Origin: Crossaster papposus | Lineage: Eukaryota; Echinodermata; Asteroidea; Velatida; Solasteridae | DNA length: 64,000 nt | Direction: 5' to 3' | NCBI GenBank assembly: GCA_037893245.1 | Contig: JBAIAA010000106.1 | Location: 1,302,001 to 1,366,000 of the forward strand | In this document: positions 34,083-44,695 of the stretch, piece after piece | How positions within the stretch are numbered: position 1 is the first letter of the stretch | Layout: every line of letters starts with the position of its first letter | Made by a program: the position numbers and the translations under genes | Notes under the pieces: generated by a model | What the model was told of the DNA's origin: nothing | The model's input: the letters and a program-made list of their open reading frames with translations, nothing else | Databases searched by the model: none

Positions 34083-34475
34083 TGTTTATGAGTGCGATGG
34101 TAATAATAATTTCACGAGGTGACAGATGGCGCATGTTCTATTGCACTCGGCTTTGCCTCGTGGCTTCGCCTCGTGATAATAATGCCGTCTGTTACCAAAT
34201 GAAATTATTCTTTCCAGATCCATCGCACGAATTATAAATGTGAAACATTCATTATTTGTTTTATACAACGCCTGAATAAATTCCTGTCATCTGATTGGTA
34301 ACTTGTAAACGCGCGCGCGCACCGTTTGACAGAACCATGTGATAGAAACATGTGACATAACTTTTTAGGCGGTGCGGGTTAAGGTTCGCGTCGTGTGATG
34401 GGTCGAATAATTAAATGCACGTGATCGACGGTCCACCAATCGGATGGCAGGGATTATTCAGGCGTTGTATAAAAA
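34073..34475. mobile_element. Composite foldback: hairpin plus TIR module
   Basis: The hairpin at 34073-34260 has a doubled tip (CTCGGCTTTGCCTCG then GGCTTCGCCTCG, 34146-34173). The module at 34259-34475 is bounded by TTTTATACAACGCCTGAATAA and its inverse, and holds a CACGTG/CCAAT motif at 34418-34440. It has the same architecture as 22795-23193 in the opposite orientation. Confidence 0.75.
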
Positions 34476-34744
34476 CACATATTGCAACTAACCCTCTGAG
34501 TCTGATGCGTTCCTACCATAGAGCAATAATAAATTAATATAGCTCTATGGCACTACACACCCCACATTCAGTTATTACGGTCTTTGGTTATTATCCAAAC
34601 CCGGCCGAGCACAATCGAAAATCTCGCACGAGCGAGCTATAAGGGCTATCGGCACCCCATTTTGTTTACACGAATTAGGTACATTACATGCAAGAGACTC
34701 ACCATGGCGATAATCTTTTTGTAGTTGGGGTATAACTTTAAAGT

Positions 34745-34835
34745 AATAATTGATTAATTAATTAATTAATTAACTAATTAATTAATTAATTAATTATTTA
34801 ATTAATTAATTAATTAATTAATAATTAATTAAGTT
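34745..34835 (+). repeat. ATTA/TTAA microsatellite
   Basis: (TTAA)n-type tetranucleotide array of about 85 bp with two interruptions. Confidence 0.9.
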
Positions 34836-35647
34836 CAAGTTCAATTCAAAATAAAAAACCGCCATTTGAAACTTTTGAAGTTGACTTTAATCTATCAATT
34901 GAACCATAAAACATGCCAATGTTAAAAAAAAAAATTAATAAGACCAATCCGAAAATGTACAATATACCATAAATATACTAACCTAAGTTAGAGCTAAAAC
35001 CAAGACAAACGCGTTACGTAGTTGGGGTATGCATTACGCGACTGTACTGTAATGTGGGCAGTGTGTACATTTATTTTTGTCCAGAAATGACCTCTGTACC
35101 AATGACGTCATGAATACCGCTATCATCCGGGAGTTTTCTCCCTTTCAACCAATCACAAAGCTGTTTTTTCATCACATGGTGTGACCTCACGGCCAACAGA
35201 TAGCAACACAAACTCATCAGCTCCACCATGTCCGTGTAAAAATATGCAGAAACAAGAACCAATTTCAAGTATTTACCTAACAAATACCATTCTTTATGCC
35301 CTCTAATTAAGTCTTGTGCAACTTTGGAGTTTATAGAAGTCGGAATATTTCATCTTGGAAAGCTCTGCATCTCATGTTGAGGATTTTTGACACGGAATAA
35401 CCTGAGTAACGTTGACATTTCTTGTGGCTGTTTTTGTACCGAATCGTTCGAGTGCACCACACGATTTCTTGTTGCATTGGTTTGCAATGCCATTGAGTTA
35501 ACATTGTAATGCATGTTCATGTATTCGAATGAGGGTTTGGTTGTTTTGACTGTTCACCACATTCAGACAATTGGAGATAAGGCAGCCAATGGTGTCACAA
35601 TTAGCAAGCAGCTAACCCAACACCAGTCGTAGTAGGCTATAAAAACA

Positions 35648-35789
35648 ATGTCAGCTGGGCCAGCAGTGGACAAAATTGACCCCTTCACAAAAAAGTCTAT
35701 GCGAAAGGGGAAACAGAAAAAGTCGCAAGGCTCATCAAAATACCGGTCGAAGAACAGCATAGATCTGCAGCCTCTGGCTTTAATAAAGG
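35648..35789 (+). CDS. PPP2R5E: PP2A regulatory subunit B56 (PPP2R5), first coding exon
   Basis: ATG at 35648 (A at -3) opens 47 codons plus one base, ending at donor G|GTAAGA (35790). The product reads PAVDKIDPFTKKSMRKGKQKK and then SQGSSKYRSKNSIDLQPLALIK. This parallels the N-terminus of B56 epsilon-type subunits, which have a VDKVDxFSRKSVRKxRQKRSQ block followed by a leucine/proline stretch before the HEAT-like repeats. B56 subunits direct PP2A to substrates in the nucleus and cytoplasm. No other B56 exon was recognised downstream, so intron 1 would exceed 28 kb. The symbol is given by resemblance of this exon only; the invertebrate gene may be the single ancestor of several vertebrate paralogues. 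Confidence 0.75.
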
Positions 35790-36480
35790 GTAAGATAACG
35801 TCTTAGTCATTATTAGGCAGTGGATATTTTGCCGTGACCATCAATTAATTTGCCTTAAGTGAGTCTGCTCTGTAAACCTGGCCCGTGTCATAGTTTAAAT
35901 GGATCCTCGTTTAAATGACAATGTAATTGGTGGCACGATCGGTCGTTGTGCACGATCGGTCCATCGCGTTAAGCTATCGGTTGATCTTGACGCTATCGGT
36001 CGATTGCACTGCAACCGATTGCGCACCTCGACCGATTGCGCACCTCGACCGATTGCGCACCTCGACCGATTGCGCACTTCGACCCAACTATCAAAAATAG
36101 TGGATGAAAAATGGGCATTGCAGCGAACCAGGGATCTTTTAATCTATCTCACGATCCACAAGTTAACACGAGTCATTAACAAAAAAAAGCTTAATATCGT
36201 AACCCTGGAAGTCCAGTATTTGACCCACATTTATGGGGCTAAGTAAAAACTTTCATTTTCGTTTCTCATGAATAAACTACGTACTTTCGTATGGAATTAA
36301 GCAGCCAATCACAGCGTATTCACAGCAAAATGGCTTCAGAACTTGGAAGGTACATGTACATGTACATGTATAGTGTCGTTCACGGCAAAATACCCACTTG
36401 CCTAAAGTAGTCCTATAACTTAGGCCTATATGACCTCAATTATTTTAGCACTGAAATGATGCAAATGTGTAGTTAGGTAC
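35790..36480 (+). other. Start of PPP2R5 intron 1
   Basis: Apart from the 18-bp minisatellite and a TACATG run at 36349-36370, nothing is recognised. Confidence 0.4.
36009..36085 (+). repeat. 18-bp minisatellite CGACCGATTGCGCACCT
   Basis: Four units, the last changed to GCGCACTTCGACCC. Related CGATCGGT words precede it from 35935. It lies just inside PPP2R5 intron 1. Confidence 0.85.
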
Positions 36481-36489
36481 CAAGTACAA

Positions 36490-36905
36490 CGTAGACCATC
36501 CACCCTGAGTCCATCAAAATGCATTTCCTGTTTTGGAGGATTTTAGTGGATTCAGGATACCTCCATATTGAACAAACTGGAGGAGTGTGATGGATTGAGG
36601 ATTTTTAGCCTAGCGTGACTGCAGGAGTTTGATGGATTCAGGATTCAGAAATTTAGGTGATGGACTCTAATCTCTATGGAGAAACACACTGCAATTTTGT
36701 GTATGCCACCAGCCCACCATGGTATCCTGAATCCGCCAGAGTCCATCAACTTTTGCTGGTGGATTATTGATGGACTCAGGATATCTCCAGTATGCATACT
36801 GGTGGAGTCTGATGGACTCAGGACACCAGCAGTTTTTGCAAACCAAACTTGGTGGATTGGAGCGGATTCAGGATACTTTCTAGAAAAAGCAGTGAGGGGG
36901 TTAGA
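36490..36905 (+). repeat. Word-repeat patch, GATGGATTCAGGAT
   Basis: Repeated GGATTCAGGATACCTCC, GTCTGATGGACTCAGGA and the inverse ATCCTGAATCCGCCAGAG. It ends GGGGGTTAGAG. A small related piece is at 51920-52025. Confidence 0.75.
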
Positions 36906-37093
36906 GTTGGGAAACATGAAGTCTAACATTTTCATTACGCAATTTTTGTTTCAAATTAATAGATTTATGTGTATTAAATGTTAATAAAAAGCAGAACTGG
37001 TTCTAGCGTAAGCGGTTTAGTGTGGTAATTTGCCGTCCAAAAATTGACCCCCCCCTTTTAAAATTTTGCGGCCACTCAAAATAAGAGGTGCTG

Positions 37094-37425
37094 TTTATGA
37101 TGATGATGATGATTGAAGACTTATATAGCGCCGGTATCCGCCGTAAAACGGCGCTCATGGTGATTTAGCGGCGAACTTTGCAGCCACTGCCAGGAACACC
37201 GGGGCAAACCCCTCCTCTTAGCGATGAGTGTTACTGGGTTCTTTTAGGTGCATTACACAACACACGGGACCTACAGCTTTACATGTACATCCCATTCAAA
37301 TAGTGGTAAAGTGCCTTGCTTAGGGACACACGTGTCAAGACCGGGACTCGAACCCACACTCTGCTGATCAGAAACACCAGAGCTTGAGTCCGCGTGCTCT
37401 TAACCACTCGGCCATGACACGCCAC
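37094..37425 (-). mobile_element. tRNA-Leu-like SINE, copy 1
   Basis: Read in reverse it has an A box (TGGCCGAGTGGTTA, 37401-37414), a GACTCAAGCTCTGG anticodon-arm region and a B box (GGGTTCGAGTCCC, 37343-37355). A tRNA-unrelated body follows (CTGTAGGTCCCGTGTGTTG), then a GCGCTATATAAG and ATC/ATG repeat tail. The pattern suggests tRNA-Leu(CAA) ancestry. Confidence 0.88.
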
Positions 37426-37576
37426 GACGCAAACCAAGGCAGAGAAACCCAGGAAAATTATTGATAGTCGGTACGCCTATATGTTATTGTACCCACAGTG
37501 TACGAATCGCGTACGCTTTGTGCACACGCGATCACACACACGCTGTACAACGTACGTATTCGTTTATCAAATTTAA

Positions 37577-37833
37577 CATGAATGATCGTGAAAGTTCTTC
37601 CTCGTTCTTTAGTGAATTTGACGAAAACAGTACAGATTCGTCTGATTCGAATCACAGTATTTCAGACAGTATTCAGACACTGACTCGAGCGAGGATGAAG
37701 ATGGGATCCTTCTAGGCGCTCGGATATATGTTTGAGCCCGAAAAGGAAAGGGGCGATCGCGATGACGTTAGTGAATCGGGCCGGGATAAGCTTAACTTTG
37801 GCTGTCCAAATCCTCCGATATTTAGGATCAGCC
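37577..37833 (+). pseudogene. Acidic Ser-rich coding remnant with YMFEP motif
   Basis: ATG at 37578 opens MNDRESSSSFFSEFDENSTD. The acidic SSEDEDGILLGARI block and YMFEPEKERGDRDDVSESG continue in the two other frames, so two frameshifts would be needed. An acidic Ser-rich start followed by Y-x-FEP is the style of proteins with a P2X7-intracellular-type domain, often linked to transposons. The family call is tentative. Confidence 0.3.
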
Positions 37834-38542
37834 GGAAATAAATAAAGGCTTACTCCCCTCCTTAAGTAGTTTTGCTACACCCAGCAGCTACACACCTAAT
37901 CGGCATGACCGAAAATGGTTGTATTTTTACCCTGATTAAGAATGAAAAACCATGTAATTCGGACACTTGTTGTAATAACAATACGCGCAGTCAGTATAAT
38001 GCAAGCTAGGCCGCCGGCATCGTGTGCGCGTGGCCGAGTAGCGGCCCACCGCAGCGTGGCAAGTCTCTGCCTTGATTTGCGTCATACCCCTCGCAAAGTT
38101 TTATGTTAAAGAGGCTTACCTTCGAGATGCGGAGGGAGTGGTTTGACCAAACGATTTCAAAAATTATTTCATCCTATTTATCACAGAAAATAAACACAAC
38201 ATCACACATATATGTACTTTTACATGTAATGTTTTGGTCAACATTATACTTTATTGATTTAAGCAAAAATAATAAAAAACAAATCTTATTTCATGTTTCC
38301 TTTAAGAACGGTTATTATTAAAAACAAACAATGGTTGAACACCTTTCAACCCTCGCAAATTTCACAGGGAATGTTTGCTGGTGTCAAATTTGCTTTGCGT
38401 TCGCGTGATGTACATGTAAGTACATGTATATAAATGGCCTTTATGTGATTGGACTTGAGTTGCAGAGGTCAAAATATTGTCAAAGATCTAAAAAGATGAG
38501 ATGACCTTTACTACTAGTAGTACACACTTGCCTCATTACCTT

Positions 38543-38625
38543 TGTCTGTCTGTCTGTCTGTCTGTCTGTCACTGTGTCGGTCTGTCTATCTGTCTTTCGG
38601 TCTGTCTATCTGTCTGTTTGTTTGT
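38543..38625 (+). repeat. CTGT microsatellite
   Basis: (CTGT)n with CTAT, CTTT and CGGT variants. Confidence 0.92.
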
Positions 38626-39009
38626 CAGCAGGATTATGGAAAACTACTGGAGGGATTTTATTGAAACTTAGGGTCAAGCATGATTTCATTCAATTTCAGG
38701 AACGATCTACCGGTACATGTAGATCCAGATCAGGAATCTGGATTTTTTATAATTGTTTTCTAGTTTTGTAAATAAATACTAGACATTTAAAATGTACATG
38801 TCACTAGAGACTGGATAGGATAGAGCTTTGCTGGGATCATTGACACGGACACTAGTGTTTTGTTTTATCTGTTGGGATTAAGGGTGCATCCCAGCAAAAA
38901 GCATATTGGGGCCAGATTCTTTAGACCGAGTCGGTGCCTCAAATCACCTTTGCAGCAATTAGTGGGAATCTTGAACCTCGGGTACCAACCTCATGCCTTC
39001 ACCCTTATT

Positions 39010-39245
39010 GTGGAGTGCCATGGTCTCGTGGTCTGGAGCATTGAATTTGTATTCTGTTGGTGAAAGCTACAGGTGGTGAGTTCGAATCCGGCCTCGGGCT
39101 AGAGTGTGTGTGCCCTTGGGCAAGGCACTTTGTCACTCATTGCTTCTCTCCACCCAGGAGTAAATTGTAACCTGTTAGTGTGAGGGCACAGATGGTTATT
39201 GTGGTTGAATTTACAAAATTTAGCTGCTTTGTGCCGAAATTATTA

Positions 39246-39279
<34 letters not shown>

Positions 39280-39280
39280 T
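39010..39280 (+). mobile_element. tRNA-derived SINE of a second type
   Basis: The A-box-like sequence is TGGTCTCGTGGTCTGGAGC (39020) and the B box is GAGTTCGAATCCG (39078-39090). A body with CCCTTGGGCAAGGCACTT follows, then an ATT repeat tail at 39239-39277. Confidence 0.8.
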
Positions 39281-40079
39281 GGCAAACTGGCCATCGGTAG
39301 GTTCGGGACGAATCCTGATGGGCAGGCCCACTTAATCTCGAAGTGGGCCGGCGCGGCGAAACGTTTTTATAATATGTGCAAAATGTCGTGTACAAGGCTG
39401 GTCCGCACGCGTGGGCCAGAGTGTGGGCCAGTGAGTTCGTATGGGTCCGCATTCAATCCGCATTCAATTATTGAAGCATTCAAACTATACTTGGGCCAGC
39501 CCAAGGACGGCAAATAGAGGGCGAATGTGGATAATACTGCACATGAAGAAGTTATTAGCATACCTGGTGTACAGAGCCCCTAGTGTACAGAGAGAACAGC
39601 CAGCGGGGGAAAAATAACGCTCGCAAATTTTTGTTGCGACAACTCCAAATATTATTTTATTTCCTCGTAATTTTTTTAAACACTACCTTAAAAGTAGTTC
39701 ATTCCCTCACAATGATTTGATTTCCTTGATTTGTTATTTTGCAAGTGCTAAGTAAATTATTATACTCTACTGATTAAGGAAATAGCATATCGCAAAAAAA
39801 ACAGTAATTCCGAGATTTCAAAAAAAATTGCAAGGAATGAAATGATTTTGAGGTAACAAAATAGTGTTCAGAGGTAACAAAATATGATTTTATGGAAAGA
39901 GGAAACAATTGATTGTTGGAAACAAATATTTTAACTGCCTACAATTTGTATTTGTTTCACAACCTGCCTCGTCACCTTTAAGGTACATTTTGTACTGCAA
40001 GGTGGCAACAAATCTTCAGGTATGTTCCTTAAGACTTGCCTGAAGAAAAATAAAATCTTATCACCTTGGTAGGCTAGTT

Positions 40080-40320
40080 TTACTACACCTCTTGAAGCAG
40101 TCAATATTTGTATATTATAACTGGCATAAATATCCACAGATGAGATAAAATTCACGGACCCTTATGTCCGTTATATAGAACAAATATTGATGTCTTTAAA
40201 TTGTGAAATGGAAGGAATATTATCGCTTGGAAAATTCTGGCCTTTCTATTTCACTCGGCTTTGCCTGGTGATGTAAAATTCAGATCTTACCTTGCGATAA
40301 TTTTCCTTATAGCATACAGA
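40080..40320. repeat. Degraded hairpin fragments of the TTGACTGC family
   Basis: GGCTAGTTTTACTACACC followed by GAAGCAGTCAATATTTGTA is one arm of the 13.1 kb hairpin family. A second foldback follows (about 40180-40320) with arms around GATAATATTCCTT and a tip CTCGGCTTTGCCTGG at 40254-40268. Confidence 0.6.
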
Positions 40321-40329
40321 GTACGGTGC

Positions 40330-42200
40330 TGTACATTTTAGCACAATGTACGTTTTCTACCCATGTACAATGTGACGTATTGCCCTTTCTGTTTCTTAAA
40401 ATTCTTGGGTGTTTTCGAAACCATGTTCTCAAGTGGCACACGAACGGTGTTTACAATCAGGTTGCCGTTTACGAACGCCTAAATGCGTGTGGAGTATACG
40501 GTACAAGTACATACCCATACCGGTAGGCGACAATTTAAGATGGAAGACTCGAATTAAAACTCCGAATGGTGGAAAAGAAAATTAACTATTTTACAAAAAT
40601 GATTTATATCTAGGAATACTGTAGTAGTAAAAACTGACAGACCGGCTCACTTATTTTTATCATATTTACATGTATACTGCTCGTGCACTGAGTAACTACC
40701 GTACATCTACCGGTACGTCCAATTGTTATACATTGTACATGTAAAAAAATAAGGCAAGTTTCGGAGGGGCCTACTATTGTACCGGTATGTACAAATGTAC
40801 ATGTACATGTACTGGTACCGTTATGTAAGCCCGCCATCTTTGTTCTTGACGTTTTTTATCTACTCCCCACTGAGTAGAGAATGAAAATCCTGTTCAAGTG
40901 TTGGTTCTCATCACTCAGAACCCTAGTCGTACATGTATGTTCATTCAACACGAGAACAGGGTTTCAAATTTGCCCTGAATGTGTGTGTACGTACATGTAC
41001 ATGAACACATGCAAGACATGTATGGTAAATGTATGATCAGTGCTGCATATTTTCATTCATAACCTTTACACTGCCATGACTGCATAGGACTATTGTAGTG
41101 TTCAATACAGGATGCAAAGTGTCCGTCATTTGGTTTGTGTCTCCTGAAGAATGCAATTGTCAGTGAACCGATCCAAGGGGATATGTAGTAATGGCTCGTT
41201 AAAGGAATTGAGGGGTGTGAATAAAACCTCTTTGAAAAACCAACAATACTCAGTTTGGTAATTAGATCTTGGATCAATCAACAAAAGGGAAGTACAATGT
41301 ACATAGACACAGAATTAGGGTAGAACTGTATGATGTATACATTGTATACAAGTATGTATGCATGATGTATACATTTGTATGGTACTGAGTGATCAGTTGT
41401 GTGGATTATTTTACCAATTCTTGAGATGTGAGAGTAAATCATTACAAATTTCGTATTCACTTTTTTTTATCATTACAAATTGAAACTGGTACATGTATTT
41501 GATTTTGCTTCCTATAATTGTTGTCCCTAAATTTACTGTAAGGATTGTTTAGCATGCACTTTTATTATAAACATTAAGCTGTTTTGTTTAGTACCTTTGA
41601 CTTGCATTAGATAAATTTCAAACCAAATGTAAGACATTCATTGTTTGAATTAATCGGTAATTAACAACAAAATTTACGACTTTTCCATGTCACACACGCA
41701 ACTGAAATACAATGTATGATATGGAAATATTGATAAAATTGGCACTAGTTTAAAGGTAGGATACACCATTGGTAATTGCTTGAATTATCATGAATGGGTG
41801 GATTTGGGGGTTGTATTTTATAGTAAATATTGTTTAACTGACCTGTCCGAAGTTTTACAATCATGGATGCCGAGAAAAGCATGAAAAACAGCGTTTGTTA
41901 TCAACCGGCGCCGAGCAGTTATTCTTATGTTATTTGTTATTTTTTGGGTTATTTATACGCCCACAACTAACTCGACTCTGTCGTATGTGCAGAACTAACG
42001 TACGTGATTGTATTGCGCATACATGTACTAGGTACTCTACAGTACATGTATTGTACTGTATACTTGTACATGTAGTGATCTTGTTAAATATACTCTTTAT
42101 ATTATAATGTGCATTCATCCAAACTTAAGATGTACCTGTACAATGTACAATGTACATTGTAGGCCACAGTCCCAGGCAGCACTGTACAGTGGGTAGTGTT
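40330..42200 (+). repeat. TACATG/ACCGGTAC-rich region, part 1
   Basis: Dense clusters of GTACATGTAC and ACCGGTAC occur, for example at 40660-40815, 40930-41010 and 42040-42170. No gene is recognised between them. Confidence 0.8.
41750..41945 (+). mobile_element. GCGATCGC-core MITE, copy F, 3'-truncated
   Basis: An intact left TIR (TTTAAAGGTAGGATACACCA) runs to CTTATGTTATTTGTTATTTTT. The sequence then switches to a repeat also found at 42637. Confidence 0.85.
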
Positions 42201-42725
42201 GATAAGGATGAGCAAAGGTCAATGCCATATTGACAGTAGGCTACAGTCCAATAGAATCAATCATCACATCAGTGAGAATGAATGGTGGATCATTTCTGTT
42301 GCCACATTGAGAAAAGTTGTTAATAATATGATTAGGATACGTTTGTTAACCAGTTCGCGCCATATACACGCAAAGTTTATATCCAAGATTCAAAATGGAT
42401 GACGCATAAACACGTCACGAGCAAGGCCGGAATTGTCTGTCAGCAGCAAGCAAGGCCGGAAATGCATGTACCGGTATGTGCTTCCCTCGGCCTGAACCCG
42501 CCTCAAGACCGAGTTTCGTTATAAATAATCCCGAGCCTCAGCTCGGTGAATGTTACAATAATCCCGGCGCGAACTGATTTTAAAAACCGAATGTCTGCCT
42601 AGAATTATAGTTTCAAAGAAGAAACAGGTATAAATTATTTATACGCCCACAACTAACTCGACTCTGTCGCATAGAATGTGCAGAACTACCGTACGTGATT
42701 GTATTGCGCCTACTACATGTACATG
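41945..42725 (+). repeat. Direct repeat pair at 41947 and 42637
   Basis: TTATTTATACGCCCACAACT, AACTCGACTCTGTCG and GTACGTGATTGTATTGCGC occur in the same order at 41947-42020 and 42637-42710, about 690 bp apart. The first copy directly follows a truncated MITE. Confidence 0.85.
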
Positions 42726-42961
42726 TAGTTCTCTGGTGAATGTTTGTTTTCTATGCACGCGTGTGTGCAGGAAGTTGGTTTGCGCCTTTCTTTTCAACGA
42801 CTTACGTACATGTAAAGACAAACATGAAACAGCCATTAAATTGGTTGTTGCGATGCGTCTTTCATAAGATGAGTTTAGTGAAACTGATCTTGGAACACAT
42901 CTTCGCCAAGATCGATCTTTGAGCTGGGACTCGTCCTAAGTCCTAAGCTGAGTCACAAGAT

Positions 42962-43252
42962 GGAGTGTCCTGGCCGGGCAGTTAAGAACTCGGTTTTCTG
43001 TTCCGTAGAGCGTGGGTTCGAGTCCCGGTGTCGACACGTGTGTCCTTAAGCAAGGCAATTAAACCACTATTGCTTCGTCCTTCGGATGGGACGTAAAGCT
43101 GTAGGTCCCGTGCGTTGTGTAATGCACGTAAAAGAACCCAGTAACACTCTTCGCTAAGAGAAGGGGTTCGCCCCGGTGTTCCTGGCAGCGCCTCGGAATA
43201 GGCAACTAGATAGATGGCGCTTTACAAATGCATTGATTGATTGATTGAAGAT
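42962..43252 (+). mobile_element. tRNA-derived SINE, copy 2
   Basis: The A-box region is TGGCCGGGCAGTTAAGA (42971) and the B box is GGGTTCGAGTCCC (43014-43026). It shares the body CTGTAGGTCCCGTGCGTTG with 37094-37425 and ends GCGCTTTACAAATGC plus a TTGA repeat tail. Confidence 0.9.
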
Positions 43253-44338
43253 AAGACAAGTTTCGTGAAATCGGCCCCAAGTTCCTCAAGTCCATACAGT
43301 TGGTACATGACATGTATATATCCACACGCATTCTCCACAGCAAATGAAATTAGTTTGTCATATCAGCTGTGATGACTGAGCCCAACATCTTGAGTTCTTG
43401 AACTTGTGTGGCTGCAAGAGGGATGGTGCACGTACCGCATCTAACACATAAATGGGCAAACCTCTATCTGTGTCTCTGTGTCTCTGTGTCTCTATATCTG
43501 ACAGCGGCCTGACAGCCTTCATATTTGGCATGGAAACCGCAGGTATCTAGAGCAGACAGTAAAGGGGACGCAGACATACACTTCAATTAGTGTACTGCAC
43601 CCTATGCATAACGCCAATACGCCATGTACAAACCGCAGTTGTGTACGCCTACATACGTGTACATGTAGTTATGGGGACAGTTTCTTTTGTTTGAAAAAAA
43701 GCTGACCGAGTTGTGGGGACATTTTCCTGTCCTCATAATAGTGTTTTGGGTCCCGAGTAAAGAGGGTTAGGTATAGTTTTGGGTTAGGGTATTGAAAAGA
43801 AATAGAGAAAAGACATACGGTACAATGTACACAAAATGTTGTATATTATGTACCGTACATGTACAGTGTATAGAGTGTTATTGAAATATTTGGGTTGAAA
43901 GAATATTTAGGGTTTGGAATGTCATCATCATTGTCATATCGGTTACTTTATTTTATACTGGACTCGAGGGTTAATCCACATCAGTAGAACCCACTCCAGA
44001 GCTCTGGCTCGGTCCAGTGTTGGCAGTTCTCACACTTACTCTCCAAGTGTAGTCAGTAACTGCCATTGTACAAATATTGTACAATATTGTACAAATATTA
44101 AAGCAGATTTTATTGTTTTAGGACTGTATGCCATTACTAATGTCAACCTGTGCTGATTATGCCAACAGGGTGGTAACACTTTTAGCCTTGATTGAAATCA
44201 AATCAAATCAATCAAGTTAACCAGGGTGCAGTGCAGATGCTTGTGTTACCTTCACACCCAATGTCTCTATAATAATGTCATGTACAAAAAAAGAATGGAT
44301 GTTCATACAATGTACAGCTGTGCTAGACAATGTTGAGT

Positions 44339-44340
<2 letters not shown>

Positions 44341-44382
<42 letters not shown>
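44341..44382 (+). repeat. Poly-G tract (about 42 G)
   Basis: Homopolymer. Proline- or glycine-rich frames across it are artefacts. Confidence 0.9.
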
Positions 44383-44383
<1 letters not shown>

Positions 44384-44524
44384 GGGGTTGTAGACAGACC
44401 ACCCAGTGCTTGATGAAGGTACATGTACATGTACACAGTAAGCAAGGGCTAAATAAGACAAATGTGGGTGTTGTTCTAAGCACTGCCTGGCTGTTATATA
44501 CATCATAACTTGTATGAACCAGTT

Positions 44525-44695
44525 AACAATTGTTGCCTGCTGTGACATGGTCCATGGCGTTTTGTACACCCGAGGGGGCAAATGGCGTTTTGTACACCCG
44601 AGGGGGCAAATGGCACCCGAGGCGAAGCCGAGGGTGCCATTTGCCCCCGAGGGTGTACAAAACGCCATGGACCATCACAGCAGGCAACAATTGTT
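44525..44695. repeat. Hairpin foldback with duplicated arm segment
   Basis: The arms begin AACAATTGTTGCCTGCTGTG and run inward through CCATGGCGTTTTGTACACCC to a tip CCCGAGGCGAAGCCGAGGG (44616-44634). The left arm has a roughly 29-bp tandem duplication (44554-44611) that the right arm lacks. Confidence 0.85.

Noticed and set aside
35899-36246. 115-codon frame with TDCAPRPIAHLDRL repeats
   Set aside because: It is the 18-bp minisatellite read through; it does not continue the PPP2R5 frame.
38574-38771. SVCLSV-type frame
   Set aside because: It is the CTGT microsatellite in translation.
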